Assembly (NCBI GenBank): GCA_951812825.1
Contig: OX638324.1
Span: 1,239,141 to 1,303,140, forward strand
Direction: 5' to 3'
Origin: an uncultured Dehalococcoidia bacterium
Lineage (GTDB): Bacteria; Chloroflexota; Dehalococcoidia; Lucifugimonadales; GCA-2712585
DNA: 64,000 nt
Position numbers and translations under genes: made by a program. The notes below the pieces were generated by a model. That model had not been told where the DNA came from. It saw nothing but the letters and a program-made list of their open reading frames with translations, and searched no databases. This document shows, piece by piece, positions 18,049 through 26,662 of the stretch. Every line of letters starts with the position of its first letter. Positions within the stretch are counted from its first letter, which is position 1.

Positions 18049-20355
18049 ATGAGTGTCGATATACTTGAGGGGCTGAACGAGGCCCAGCGAACGGCCGTCA
18101 CAATCACGGAAGGGCCGCTTCTTATCATCGCAGGACCGGGGTCCGGCAAGACGCGCGTAATCACCCACCGGATTGCTTACCTTGTCAGAGAAATGGACGT
18201 GCCACCCTGGAGAATTATGGCCGTCACGTTTACCAACAAGGCGGCAAATGAGATGCGGCAACGCTTGTTTGGCAAGAGTGACGAGGACCCTTCAGCACCG
18301 CTATTCGATCAGAGGAGCAGAGCTCAGGAACTCACGGTGCGCACCTTTCACGCCTTTTGCGCAACGGTGCTGCGACGGTTTGGGCACTACATTGGGCTTG
18401 ACCAGGGATTCAGCATCTTCGACACGGACGACCAGCTTACGCTTGTCAAGGCGGCGATGGAGGAGGAGGGGCTTGATCCCAAGTATTTCCCGCCAAGGGC
18501 CATACTCGGGGTCATATCCAGGGCCAAGAGCAACCTGAAGGACGCGCAGTCCCTCTTGCTCGGCGCCGACAACGCCTTCGAGGAAGGGGCGGGGCGAGTC
18601 TACGAACGCTACCAGGAACTGCTGCACCTGAACGGGGCGGTGGACTTCGACGACCTGCTGATGCGCACCGTCGAGCTCTTCCAGCGATCACCGGATACGC
18701 TGGAATACTACCAAGAACGTTTCCTGCACCTACTGGTGGACGAGTTTCAGGACACAAATGTGGCGCAGTACGAACTGTCCAAGCAGATTTCTGACTTACA
18801 CAAGAATATATGCGTTGTGGGCGACCCGGACCAGTCGATCTACTCGTGGCGCAGCGCAGACGTGCGGAACATTCTGGACTTCAAGAAGGACTATCCCGAC
18901 GCCAGGGTGGTGAATCTGGAGATCAACTACCGGTCGACGGGGAAAATCATCAAGGCGGCCAAGAGCGTCATCGCCTCAAACAGGCACCGCCCGGATAAGG
19001 ATATCCGAGCCTCGCGAGACGAGGGGAAGCCCCTGGTGGTGTACGAGACCTACGACACGGAAGAAGAGGCGTATTTCGCAGTGACGCAGATTTCGAACCT
19101 GCTTCGTAGGAAGGACTTCAATCTTTCCGACTGCGCCGTCATGTACCGAACTAACGCTCAGTCCCGCGCAATGGAAGAAGCATGCCTCCATCGCGGAATG
19201 CCCTACCACGTGGTGGGAGGCATCAAGTTCTACCATCGCGCGGAGGTGCGGGACATCATCGCCTACCTTCGTCTCATCAATAACCCGGGGGATGACGTCA
19301 GCCTGCAGCGCATCATAAATAAGCCCCGCCGGGGCATCGGAAACAAGTCACTGGACATGTTGCAGGACTTGGGCAGGGAGCACGAGTCGCCCATCTATCC
19401 CCTTTTGCGGCCCCTGGGAAAGCGGAAGAAGGGGGAGCCAGTGCCTTATGGGCTGTCGTCACGGCTGGTGAAGCCGCTTACCAGTTTCGTCAACCTTATG
19501 GAGGACCTGAGGGACGGAGCGGCTGAAATGGGCACGGTGAAGCTGCTGGACAAACTACTGCGGGGCATCAACTACCAGGAGTTTCTGCGGGCCGCGGGCG
19601 AGGACTGGGAGGACAAGTGGGAGAACGTGAGGGAGCTCCGCCGGGCGGCAGGGGAGTACGACGGGATGGAGGTTGGGGAAGGCCTGACGGCATTCCTAGA
19701 GCATCTGGCGCTGGTGGCGGAGGTGGACTCACTGGATGAAACGACGGACGCCATCACCCTGATAACCCTGCACCAGGCGAAGGGACTGGAGTTCCCGGTG
19801 GTGTTCATCATCGGACTGCAGGAAGGGCTTCTGCCTCATATGCGTTCCATGGACGACCCGGAGCAGCTGGAAGAGGAACGGCGGCTATTCTACGTGGGAA
19901 TCACCCGCTGCATGGACCGGCTGTTTCTGACGCGGGCCTTTCGTCAGCGGGGCTACAGAGGCGAGGGCGGCGTCGGGATTCCTTCACGATTCCTGCGAGA
20001 CGTGCCCAGCGAGCTGGTGGCGGAGGTGCCGCAGATAGTAGGCAGCAGATACGGCGGGCAGAGCTTCCCGGACTTTTCGTCAGGGGAAGCGAGCGTTGCG
20101 CGGAGGCAACGGGCCACGTCAGCCGTCAGGGTCGGCAGCGCCGGAGTCAACGGCGCAGGGACGGGGCCGGACAAAGATGGCGAAGCTCCGGCGTTTAAGG
20201 AAGGCGATCGAGTGCGGCACGGAGTCTTCGGCGAGGGGTTAGTGCTAAAGACGGCAGGCCAAGCGTCGGATAGGGAAGTGACGGTGGTGTTCAGGGAAGC
20301 CGGTGTGAAGAGGCTGTTGCTTTCCTTCGCTAACCTGAAGAAGGTGGAAAGCTAG
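18049..20355 (+). CDS. pcrA: ATP-dependent DNA helicase, UvrD/PcrA family (SF1A)
   Basis: The 768-residue protein has all SF1A motifs: Q-motif LNEAQRTAV, Walker A AGPGSGKTR, TFTNKAANEM (Ia), LLVDEFQDTN (II), VGDPDQSIYSWRSAD (III), INYRST (IV), ITLHQAKGLEFPVVFI (V) and EERRLFYVGITR (VI). After about residue 660 comes a low-complexity linker, then FKEGDRVRHGVFGEGLV, the small Tudor-like C-terminal domain typical of PcrA that contacts RNA polymerase. The enzyme acts in nucleotide-excision repair and replication restart. A weak TAGAAT box lies at 18033-18038. It converges with the PAC2 gene, leaving 15 bases. Confidence 0.95.
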   Translation: MSVDILEGLNEAQRTAVTITEGPLLIIAGPGSGKTRVITHRIAYLVREMDVPPWRIMAVTFTNKAANEMRQRLFGKSDEDPSAPLFDQRSRAQELTVRTFHAFCATVLRRFGHYIGLDQGFSIFDTDDQLTLVKAAMEEEGLDPKYFPPRAILGVISRAKSNLKDAQSLLLGADNAFEEGAGRVYERYQELLHLNGAVDFDDLLMRTVELFQRSPDTLEYYQERFLHLLVDEFQDTNVAQYELSKQISDLHKNICVVGDPDQSIYSWRSADVRNILDFKKDYPDARVVNLEINYRSTGKIIKAAKSVIASNRHRPDKDIRASRDEGKPLVVYETYDTEEEAYFAVTQISNLLRRKDFNLSDCAVMYRTNAQSRAMEEACLHRGMPYHVVGGIKFYHRAEVRDIIAYLRLINNPGDDVSLQRIINKPRRGIGNKSLDMLQDLGREHESPIYPLLRPLGKRKKGEPVPYGLSSRLVKPLTSFVNLMEDLRDGAAEMGTVKLLDKLLRGINYQEFLRAAGEDWEDKWENVRELRRAAGEYDGMEVGEGLTAFLEHLALVAEVDSLDETTDAITLITLHQAKGLEFPVVFIIGLQEGLLPHMRSMDDPEQLEEERRLFYVGITRCMDRLFLTRAFRQRGYRGEGGVGIPSRFLRDVPSELVAEVPQIVGSRYGGQSFPDFSSGEASVARRQRATSAVRVGSAGVNGAGTGPDKDGEAPAFKEGDRVRHGVFGEGLVLKTAGQASDREVTVVFREAGVKRLLLSFANLKKVES

Positions 20356-20370
20356 CCGAAACAAACGGCG

Positions 20371-21255
20371 TTAGCTTTCGAAACGCTCTCCCATCTCTTT
20401 GAGGAACTTTTCGACTTCAGGGGAGAGTTTCGTGCCCTCTTCGGCCTGTGCGGAGCGCTTGGCGGCACGGGAGTCGTAGTGAACCTCCAGCCGCTCGATG
20501 AGGGCCTTCAATCCCTTGTTGCGTAGGACTTCGTTGTTCACTTCCAGGTACTGACGCCTGCCCCGCTCGGGGTCTGCCAGGTCCTTGGAGAGGTTGTAAA
20601 CGGAGCAGAGCACTTCCAACAGGCGGGACGCGCCGGCGTAGTCCTCCTCCAGCTGAACGTACTGGGGTAGGTGTACCATGACACTGATGGCCTCGATGTT
20701 GCGCTCGCTGACGCCGTCGGCAACCAGGTTAACGATGGACGTGGGGCCTTGGTAGCTGCTGGGTCGGAGCTGCAGGGAACTGCCGTACTTAGTGGCCGCT
20801 TCGTCGCTGCTGGAACCGGTCACCAGCAGAGGCCGAGTGTGGGGCACGGCATCATACATGCCGCCGATGCGAACGTACTGCTTGACGTCCAGCCTGTCCA
20901 CGATGTCCAGGATGGCGTCGGTGTAATCTTCGCCGAAGGACTGGGGTTCCAAGAGATGGAAGAATAGAAGGTCCGGCGGCTCTTCGCGGATTGCGTAGTT
21001 GATGATGGTGTTGGGGATGTTGAGGACGCGACTGCCCTCCACGGTGCGCATGATGGGCCGGTAGCGGGTGAAGTCGTAGAAGTTGCCCGGACGGGTCAGG
21101 CGGCCCAACTCCTTCGCGCCGAAGAAGCGTTCCAGCTTTCTCAGAGCAATAGTCCCCACGCTGCCCACGTCGATCCACGGACGAAGCATGGCAATAACGT
21201 GGGGATCCTTCAACTCGGGAAGGGGGTCTGCTAGCGTAAAAGCTCCCTCTTTCAT
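20371..21255 (-). CDS. PAC2 family protein (proteasome-assembly-chaperone-like)
   Basis: The protein (294 residues from ATG 21255; an in-frame TTG at 21282 is nine codons upstream) contains the PAC2 core: HVIAMLRPWIDVGSVGTIALRKLE, PPDLLFFHLLEPQSFGEDYTDAILDIV, YVRIGGMYDAVPHTRPLLVTGSSSD and EAISVMVHLPQYVQLEEDYAGASRLLEVL. Archaeal and actinobacterial relatives have been linked to proteasome biology, but bacterial function is not established. The C-terminal tail (about 60 residues) is charged and helical. It follows the PPOX gene on the same strand with a short gap, and no proteasome gene is visible in this window. Confidence 0.85.
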   Translation of the reverse strand: MKEGAFTLADPLPELKDPHVIAMLRPWIDVGSVGTIALRKLERFFGAKELGRLTRPGNFYDFTRYRPIMRTVEGSRVLNIPNTIINYAIREEPPDLLFFHLLEPQSFGEDYTDAILDIVDRLDVKQYVRIGGMYDAVPHTRPLLVTGSSSDEAATKYGSSLQLRPSSYQGPTSIVNLVADGVSERNIEAISVMVHLPQYVQLEEDYAGASRLLEVLCSVYNLSKDLADPERGRRQYLEVNNEVLRNKGLKALIERLEVHYDSRAAKRSAQAEEGTKLSPEVEKFLKEMGERFES

Positions 21256-21292
21256 TCTGTAATCTTGCCAGAGGAACCCCAAATGCGCAAGT

Positions 21293-21721
21293 CTAACGGC
21301 CCGGATTTCCCCACGTCACTGCCTGAAATACCCGTATGCGGATAACCGGTCTATCTTCCAGAGTCATGGCGGAATACTGGGGGTATTTCTGGCGAAGGAG
21401 GGTCAGCGCCCAACGGTGCTCCGGGCCACGGTGAATGACCGAAGCGACGCCCCGGAGCAGGACGTACCATAGGCGGGTCCAGTCTTCGTCGTAGTGGTCA
21501 AGGAGGAGGGCGACCTGGGGGTTGGCAAGAATGTTGCGGACTCGGCGAAGATTGATAGTCTTGGCACGCTTGGGCTTCTGGTCTATGACGGAATACAGGG
21601 TTTCGCCGTCGAGGAAGTAGCAGAGCGGGATGAGGTGAGGCGCGCCGGTTGGGTCTGCGGTGGCGAGGCGGACGACGGGGCTTTCGGCAAGGACTCGGTG
21701 GATTTCGGGTGTGAGGGGCAA
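21293..21721 (-). CDS. PPOX-class oxidoreductase, Rv0121-like (probable F420-dependent)
   Basis: The 142-residue split-barrel protein contains VVRLATADPTGAPHLIPLCYFLDGETLYSVIDQKPKR and NPQVALLLDHYDEDWTRLWYVLLRG. The DHYD-DW-xLWxV segment is characteristic of the Rv0121 branch of PPOX proteins, predicted to use F420 rather than FMN. The cofE gene about 5.5 kb away supports cofactor availability. The substrate is unknown. It precedes PAC2 and follows the decayed vapBC pair. Confidence 0.82.
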   Translation of the reverse strand: MPLTPEIHRVLAESPVVRLATADPTGAPHLIPLCYFLDGETLYSVIDQKPKRAKTINLRRVRNILANPQVALLLDHYDEDWTRLWYVLLRGVASVIHRGPEHRWALTLLRQKYPQYSAMTLEDRPVIRIRVFQAVTWGNPGR

Positions 21722-21738
21722 GGGGGATTTAGGGCAGA

Positions 21739-22131
21739 CTAATCAGCCCAGGGGTTGATGACTTCGATGCCTGCGTCGAGAAAGTCTCCCACGTCTCTGG
21801 TGGCGCCGGATGCGCCGTAGACGTGTGGAATCGCCGCAATCATGCAGTCGGCAACTGTGACCGAAAGCCCCGCCGTTCGACGGGCGGCGGCACTGTCGAA
21901 AGGGAGAATGCGATTGTGAAAATGTCCCCGTAGTATCGTTTCTGCTACTTCGATCAACCCATCACGCCTCTTGCCAGCCGGAAGTATCTCAACGCCATAG
22001 CGCAATTCAGCCTCGGAAATGGTAGTGGTAAATATACTTACGAGTTCCTGGCGGGCAAACCAAATCCCAACTTTCGGATTGGGATTCGAACGCATCAACT
22101 CCGAGATAACGTTGGTGTCCACGATGATCAT
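21739..22131 (-). CDS. VapC/FitB-like PIN-domain toxin, probably with an internal deletion
   Basis: The 130-residue protein begins MIIVDTNVISELMRSNPNPK. It keeps the four PIN acidic positions: D5, E40/E42 (ISEAELRYG), D95 (VTVADCMIAA) and D113/D116 (ATRDVGDF). FitB-like toxins normally have a longer helix between the FDxxAA and the RAGxPIS(V/M)AD segments. Here FDSAAARRTAGLSVTVAD runs them together, about ten residues short. Toxin activity is therefore doubtful. The start overlaps the stop of the antitoxin frame by four bases (ATGA), the usual vapBC layout. Confidence 0.8.
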   Translation of the reverse strand: MIIVDTNVISELMRSNPNPKVGIWFARQELVSIFTTTISEAELRYGVEILPAGKRRDGLIEVAETILRGHFHNRILPFDSAAARRTAGLSVTVADCMIAAIPHVYGASGATRDVGDFLDAGIEVINPWAD

Positions 22132-22406
22132 TCTGGACGACGGTCAAGGCAATGAGGGCATTCTATAGGCATCCTCGGGAGGACATCCAACTCAATGCCG
22201 CCAAAGGGCTCAACCATTTTGCGAATTCCTTCCACATATTCCTTTCCCGTCATAGGCTTCTCCAGCGTCGGCAGTGGGTCTTCGGTGAGGGCCTCTTTCA
22301 GAATGTCGCAGGCCGCATCTGCCACGGAGCCTCCATTCTTTGCTGCCCGTGCTCACAGTCGAAGATAGACATCTTCTCCCAGCTTCAGATCGACAACTCT
22401 AACCAT
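22128..22406 (-). pseudogene. VapB/FitA-like antitoxin interrupted by an in-frame TGA
   Basis: From an ATG at 22406 with an excellent Shine-Dalgarno (GATGGAGGTG), the frame reads MVRVVDLKLGEDVYLRL, then TGA (22353-22355), then ARAAKNGGSVADAACDILKEAL to the stop at 22128. In FitA-like antitoxins the interrupted position is an Arg in LRxRAAxNG, so a single CGA-to-TGA change explains it. Downstream, GGAGG lies four bases before an in-frame GTG (22325), so a 65-residue C-terminal fragment could still be made. That fragment would have the toxin-binding part but no ribbon-helix-helix DNA-binding strand. Confidence 0.75.
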
Positions 22407-22487
22407 CGCTACACCTCCATCTGAAGGGTAATTCAATCATATCATCAACAAGCTGTCCCTCCAATCCAACAGCGCATCAACGCCTCT

Positions 22488-23141
22488 TCAGCCTTCGACC
22501 GTCGTTGTGGTCCTGAAGACCCAGAGCTGGTGAAGAACCTCCGGCTCACCCTTGGGGAGGGCTTGCACCGGCTCTCCCATAAACGCCAGCTCCCAACGAT
22601 CTGCGGATTCCAACCCTTCACGCGTTTCCCTGAATCCGGCACTCTCGTAGAGGTCGGGGCGCAGGGTGAAGATGACGTAGCCTCCGGGTTTCGTCACACG
22701 GACCATCTCGTCAAGGGAACGGGCGGGAGCGTGGCCCAAAGTCAACACGCCGATGCTGACCACGGCGTCGAAAGCATCATCTGGGAAGTCCAGCTTTTCT
22801 CCCAGTACCATGCGGTGCAATTCGCGGTAGACGCCCTTGGCACGGGCTTCTTCCAGCATCCCCGGGGACATGTCTATGGCGGTGAGGTCCCGGTATCCGG
22901 CCTCGGATAGAAACTTGCCTACGAGCCCCGTCCCAGCGCCTGCGTCCAATATGCGGGCTTCTGTCGATACGTGCTGCTTGCAAGCCTCAAGGGCCAAGGC
23001 GGGACCCAACCAGCCGAAGTCCTTGTCCAGGTCCTCGTCGTAGCTCTTGGCCCAGCTATTGTAACGCTCCTCCAACTCCTGGTTGTTGCGGGCACCGTAG
23101 ACCCACTGCACAAGGTTCTGATTCTCGTCCATATCAGGCAT
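22488..23141 (-). CDS. SAM-dependent methyltransferase (class I, DREV/Ubi-type)
   Basis: The 217-residue protein contains motif I ARILDAGAGTGLVGKFLSEAG, post-I LTAIDMSPGML, motif II-III FDAVVSIGVLTLGH and LDEMVRVTKPGGYVIFTLRPDLYE. The N-terminal helix YNSWAKSYDEDLDKDFGWLGP resembles Williams-Beuren-type (METTL27-like) methyltransferases. The substrate is not known. The ATG at 23141 follows AAAAGGAAGG; MDENQ three codons later is an alternative. It is divergent from the aminotransferase gene. Confidence 0.85.
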   Translation of the reverse strand: MPDMDENQNLVQWVYGARNNQELEERYNSWAKSYDEDLDKDFGWLGPALALEACKQHVSTEARILDAGAGTGLVGKFLSEAGYRDLTAIDMSPGMLEEARAKGVYRELHRMVLGEKLDFPDDAFDAVVSIGVLTLGHAPARSLDEMVRVTKPGGYVIFTLRPDLYESAGFRETREGLESADRWELAFMGEPVQALPKGEPEVLHQLWVFRTTTTVEG

Positions 23142-23244
23142 TCATTTCGGCCTTCCTTTTCATTGAAGTTTGCCATATCAATGTTAGGGAGTTCGACTGC
23201 CCACCGCAAATTTGGGTGGTGGCGAGGGGGTGTTGGGAGGCAAT

Positions 23245-23273
23245 TTGACCGACTCTGGCGGCGGTGCTAGCAT
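23245..23273 (+). promoter_or_regulatory. Promoter of the aminotransferase gene
   Basis: TTGACC (23245-23250) and TAGCAT (23268-23273) are separated by 17 bases. Transcription would begin near 23280, which rules out the longer upstream reading-frame start and supports the ATG at 23314. Confidence 0.55.
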
Positions 23274-23313
23274 GAATCGTCGAATCACGGCAGGAATATA
23301 TATTGGAGGGGAT

Positions 23314-24546
23314 ATGACCTCAGGCAAGACTTTTGATTACAGTAATCTCTTCGCAAAGGGGCTTCCATCGGCGATTGCTTCCGGAGATATGCCCCAGCCG
23401 AAGTACAACTTCATCCTGGGCCACACCAACGCGGAAACGATTCCGGTGGAGGGGTTGATTGAGGCCACCGCAGCGGCCATGCGGAAGGACGGGCCGGGCC
23501 TTTCCATCAACCTTCACAACGGCGGACTTCTCGGATATCTGCCCCTTAGGGAGTTCCTCGTCCACAAGCTTTCCAACTATCGAGGCGTAGACGTAACGGC
23601 GGACGAGATTCTGATCACCTCCGGATCGCAGACCGCCGCCATGCTAATCAACACGGCGCTGTTGGAGCCGGGGGATACGGTGGTAGCGGAGAATTGGTCC
23701 TATGTGGGGATGTTGGGGGACCTTCGGATGCGAGGGGTCAACGTCGTAGGGGTGCCGGTGGACGAAGACGGGATGCGGTTAGACGCCCTGGCGGACACGC
23801 TTTCGGAACTGGAAGATGAGGGCGTTCGGCCCAAGTACATTTACACTATCCCGACGGTGCAGAATCCGACGGGGGCCATCATGCCCATCGAACGACGGCA
23901 GGAGATGCTGCAGCTGAGCGAGGAGTACGGCGTGCCGATTCTGGAGGACGACTGCTACGCCGACCTGGTCTACGAAGGGGAGTCGGTCAACGCCATCCGC
24001 TCGATGGACGACTCCGACCGGGTGATCCACATGGGGTCCTTCTCCAAAAACCTGGCGCCGGGGATGAGACTGGGATACGTAGTGGCTTCCTGGCAGATTT
24101 TGGGACAGCTTCTACCTCTGAAGGGCGACATCGGTACATCCAACTTCGGGCAGATGGTGACGGCGGAGTTCTTCAACAACCACTATGAGGAGCACGTGGA
24201 GATCCTCCGGACTGCGCTTCGTAGGAAGCGGGACACGATGACAGCCGCCATCAGCGAGCACTTCGGCCCAATGGTGAAGCCGAACCATCCGCGGGGCGGC
24301 ATCTACCTGTGGGTGACGTTCCCCGAGGACGTGGACACGCGTAAGGCGCTGGCCGCAGCGCGGGAGATGGGCATCGGCTACAACCCCGGCTCCGACTGGG
24401 CGGTCTATCCCGCTGACGACGAACGAAACGGCAACAACTGCATCCGGTTCTGCTATGCGCTGCCCACGGAGGAGGAGATCTGGGAAGGGATTGAGCTGCT
24501 GGCGCGGGTTTTCCAGCGTGAGTTGGGCTTCCCGAAGGAGCGCTAG
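23314..24546 (+). CDS. PLP-dependent aminotransferase, class I/II (MocR/2-aminoadipate type)
   Basis: The 410-residue protein has fold type I features: ITSGSQTAAMLIN (cofactor phosphate loop), YTIPTVQNPTG (Asn that holds the PLP ring), VPILEDDCYADL (Asp that bonds the pyridine) and GSFSKNLAPGMRLGY with the Schiff-base Lys (K245). ISNPRGGIYLWV-like HPRGGIYLWVTFPE precedes the C-terminal Arg region NCIRFCYALP. It resembles LysN/2-aminoadipate aminotransferases; the donor and acceptor are not defined. The ATG at 23314 follows GGAGGGG. A hydratase gene starts four bases after its stop. Confidence 0.9.
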   Translation: MTSGKTFDYSNLFAKGLPSAIASGDMPQPKYNFILGHTNAETIPVEGLIEATAAAMRKDGPGLSINLHNGGLLGYLPLREFLVHKLSNYRGVDVTADEILITSGSQTAAMLINTALLEPGDTVVAENWSYVGMLGDLRMRGVNVVGVPVDEDGMRLDALADTLSELEDEGVRPKYIYTIPTVQNPTGAIMPIERRQEMLQLSEEYGVPILEDDCYADLVYEGESVNAIRSMDDSDRVIHMGSFSKNLAPGMRLGYVVASWQILGQLLPLKGDIGTSNFGQMVTAEFFNNHYEEHVEILRTALRRKRDTMTAAISEHFGPMVKPNHPRGGIYLWVTFPEDVDTRKALAAAREMGIGYNPGSDWAVYPADDERNGNNCIRFCYALPTEEEIWEGIELLARVFQRELGFPKER

Positions 24547-24549
24547 GCT

Positions 24550-25335
24550 ATGGACGCACAGGAACGGCTGGCGGGCCTACTTCACCAGGCAGCCATGGAT
24601 GGCAGTGTCGTGCATCGTTCGGAGGGGGACTGCCTGAAGTCCGTCGAGGCTGCGTACGCCGTGCAGCGGATTGCGTCAGGGATGGCGGGACTGCCCAAAG
24701 TCGGCTGGAAGGTAGGAGCAACGAGCGTTGAACCTCAGCGGCTGTTGGGAGCGAATGAGCCGGCGACTGCGCCCATGTTCAGGCCCAACTGCATGACAAG
24801 CCCGGCGACGGTGACAGTCTTTCCCAATCAATCGCCATGCATCGAAGGAGAATTTGCCTTCAGATTTTCCGGCTCGTTACCTCCACGGAGTGAGACGTAT
24901 ACGATGGAGGAGGTGCTGGAAGCCGTCGAGTCGGTGCTGCCCGCAATCGAGGTGGTGGGCTGTCGATTCGAGGGCGGGTTCGACGGTTTGGGCGCGCTGC
25001 GGCTGGTGGCGGACGCTACCGCCCACACGGCCTTCGTCTCGGGAAGTGACTCAGACGAGTGGCGCAGCATGGACTTGAAATCTCACGGGGTCGCGATGTT
25101 TCGAAACGGTGAAAAGATTTCGGAAGGCACGGGAGCCAACGTGCTGGACGGGCCGCTTTCCGTTCTGCTCTGGACGGCGAACCACCTGTCACGGCTCGGT
25201 GACAGCATCGAGGCGGGGGAAGTAATCACCACGGGAACCTGCACGGGCATTACGTCGGTAAAACCCGGGGACGTTGCCTTTGCAGATTTCGGCAGCCTGG
25301 GCAAGGTGGAACTACGGATATCCTCCCGATGTTAG
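24550..25335 (+). CDS. 2-keto-4-pentenoate hydratase-like protein (FAH superfamily, MhpD type)
   Basis: The 261-residue protein contains GWKVGATSVEPQRLLG, CIEGEFAFRFSG with the metal-binding Glu pair, and VLPAIEVVGCRF, then TANHLSRLGDSIEAGEVITTGTCTGITSVKPGDVAFADFGSLGKVEL. This is the pattern of MhpD-type hydratases and 4-oxalocrotonate decarboxylases that process products of aromatic ring cleavage. It starts four bases after the aminotransferase stop, so the two are probably cotranscribed. No ring-cleavage genes are nearby, so the pathway is unknown. Confidence 0.85.
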   Translation: MDAQERLAGLLHQAAMDGSVVHRSEGDCLKSVEAAYAVQRIASGMAGLPKVGWKVGATSVEPQRLLGANEPATAPMFRPNCMTSPATVTVFPNQSPCIEGEFAFRFSGSLPPRSETYTMEEVLEAVESVLPAIEVVGCRFEGGFDGLGALRLVADATAHTAFVSGSDSDEWRSMDLKSHGVAMFRNGEKISEGTGANVLDGPLSVLLWTANHLSRLGDSIEAGEVITTGTCTGITSVKPGDVAFADFGSLGKVELRISSRC

Positions 25336-25345
25336 CACCTGCCCA

Positions 25346-26473
25346 CTAGGTCAGGTCGTAAAGCCTGGCGGCGTTCCCTCCGACAATCATCGCCTGTTCG
25401 TCCTCCGGCACACCCTCCAGAATCTCGTCCAGAATCCTCTGGGACTCGGGGAAGGTGGACTCGGCATGGGGGTAGTCCGACCCCCAGAGCAGCTTGTCCA
25501 CGCCGATGATATCCCTGTCGCGGACGCCCAGACCGTCTTCCTGGAAGCTGTGATAGACGTTGCTGCGCATGTAGTCGCTGGGGAGCGCGTCGCTCTTGTA
25601 GCGGTAGGGCGACTGGGTGACGCGCTCGACGTAGGTGGTGTCCATGCGGTTGTTGAAGAAGGGTATCCATGCCAGGTCGTGCTCGACTTCGACGACGTTC
25701 AGCTTGGGATAGCGCTCGAAGACGCCGGAGAGAACGATCTGGGCCAGAGACATGCGGACCCAGAATTCAGCGTTGACTCGGCTGGCGCCGGACTGGGTGA
25801 TTCCGCCCGCAGTGGCCTCCTTGGCCAAAGAAGGGCGCTCGGTGCCAGTGTGGAGGCTCAAGGGCAGGCCCACCTGCTCGGCCTCACGCCAGAAGGGTTC
25901 GTACATGGGGTGGTCGTAAGAGTGCTCCGGCTTGGGGAACACGCTGATCATAACGCCGGCGAAGCCAGCGTCGGCGGCCTTGTGCAGGTCGGATATGCCC
26001 GCTTCGATTTCATCGTCGACCAGGAGCATGGCGATGCCCTTCAGCTTGTCGGGGTGGGCGGAACAGAAATTGGAGAGCCAGTCGTTGTAAGCAGCGAAAA
26101 TGTCGCGGAGGATTGTCGTGTCGGGAACGCTGAACATCTCCAAGCCGATGGAGGGATAGAGGATGTTGGCGTGAACGCCATCGAGCTCCATGTCCTTGAC
26201 ATGGGCGTGGGGATCATAGCCGCCGAGGAGGATGTCCGCCATTCGCCCTTCCCGCTTGATGTCGCCGGGCCGCTCGAAGCGCATGCCGGCGGAGGCGCCG
26301 AAGCTACCCAAGACACCCATCCGCTTATGGTCGGAGTACCAGTAGTCGTTTTCGTCTTCGTGGACGAGGTGGGGGATTCGGTCACCATATCTCGCGGCGT
26401 CCATCCTATCGACGAACAGCTCAGGGGGTTCCACGATGTGGGAATCTGAGGAAACGACGAATTTCTTTTCCAC
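25346..26473 (-). CDS. Amidohydrolase-2 family metal-dependent hydrolase
   Basis: The 375-residue TIM-barrel protein begins at GTG 26473 (MEKKFVVSSDSHIVEPPELF), chosen over a longer frame because GGAGAAG precedes it by about seven bases. Segments typical of the ACMSD-like/amidohydrolase-2 group are DSHIVEP (metal site), LPLSLHTGT (His ligand), KLNVVEVEHDLAWIPFFNNRMD and LLWGSDYPHAEST (catalytic Asp), ending NAARLYDL. Members are decarboxylases or hydrolases acting on aromatic acids or heterocycles. Convergent with the hydratase gene. Confidence 0.88.
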   Translation of the reverse strand: MEKKFVVSSDSHIVEPPELFVDRMDAARYGDRIPHLVHEDENDYWYSDHKRMGVLGSFGASAGMRFERPGDIKREGRMADILLGGYDPHAHVKDMELDGVHANILYPSIGLEMFSVPDTTILRDIFAAYNDWLSNFCSAHPDKLKGIAMLLVDDEIEAGISDLHKAADAGFAGVMISVFPKPEHSYDHPMYEPFWREAEQVGLPLSLHTGTERPSLAKEATAGGITQSGASRVNAEFWVRMSLAQIVLSGVFERYPKLNVVEVEHDLAWIPFFNNRMDTTYVERVTQSPYRYKSDALPSDYMRSNVYHSFQEDGLGVRDRDIIGVDKLLWGSDYPHAESTFPESQRILDEILEGVPEDEQAMIVGGNAARLYDLT

Positions 26474-26662
26474 GTTATCTTCTCCAACAGGTATTGACGG
26501 GCGAGAGGCGTACCGTCCGCCCGCCAAGACTAAAGGTTTCGCAAATTCTAAACCCATCCTTGGGCAAATTCAACGAGTATGACGAGGTGCAGGCAGTGTA
26601 CCTCGCTTACGACTAGTGTGGGCGTGTGAGGGGGCGGCCTTGCCTGAAGGTATGTCTTGAGG

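Noticed and set aside
22128-22325. Calling the 65-codon frame a complete independent gene
   Set aside because: The in-frame upstream codons encode the missing start of a FitA-like antitoxin, so it is treated as one interrupted gene with possible restart.
26576-26605. Inverted repeat CGAGGT...ACCTCG as terminator downstream of thrS
   Set aside because: Six-base arms with an 11-base loop but no T-run on either strand; not strong enough to call.
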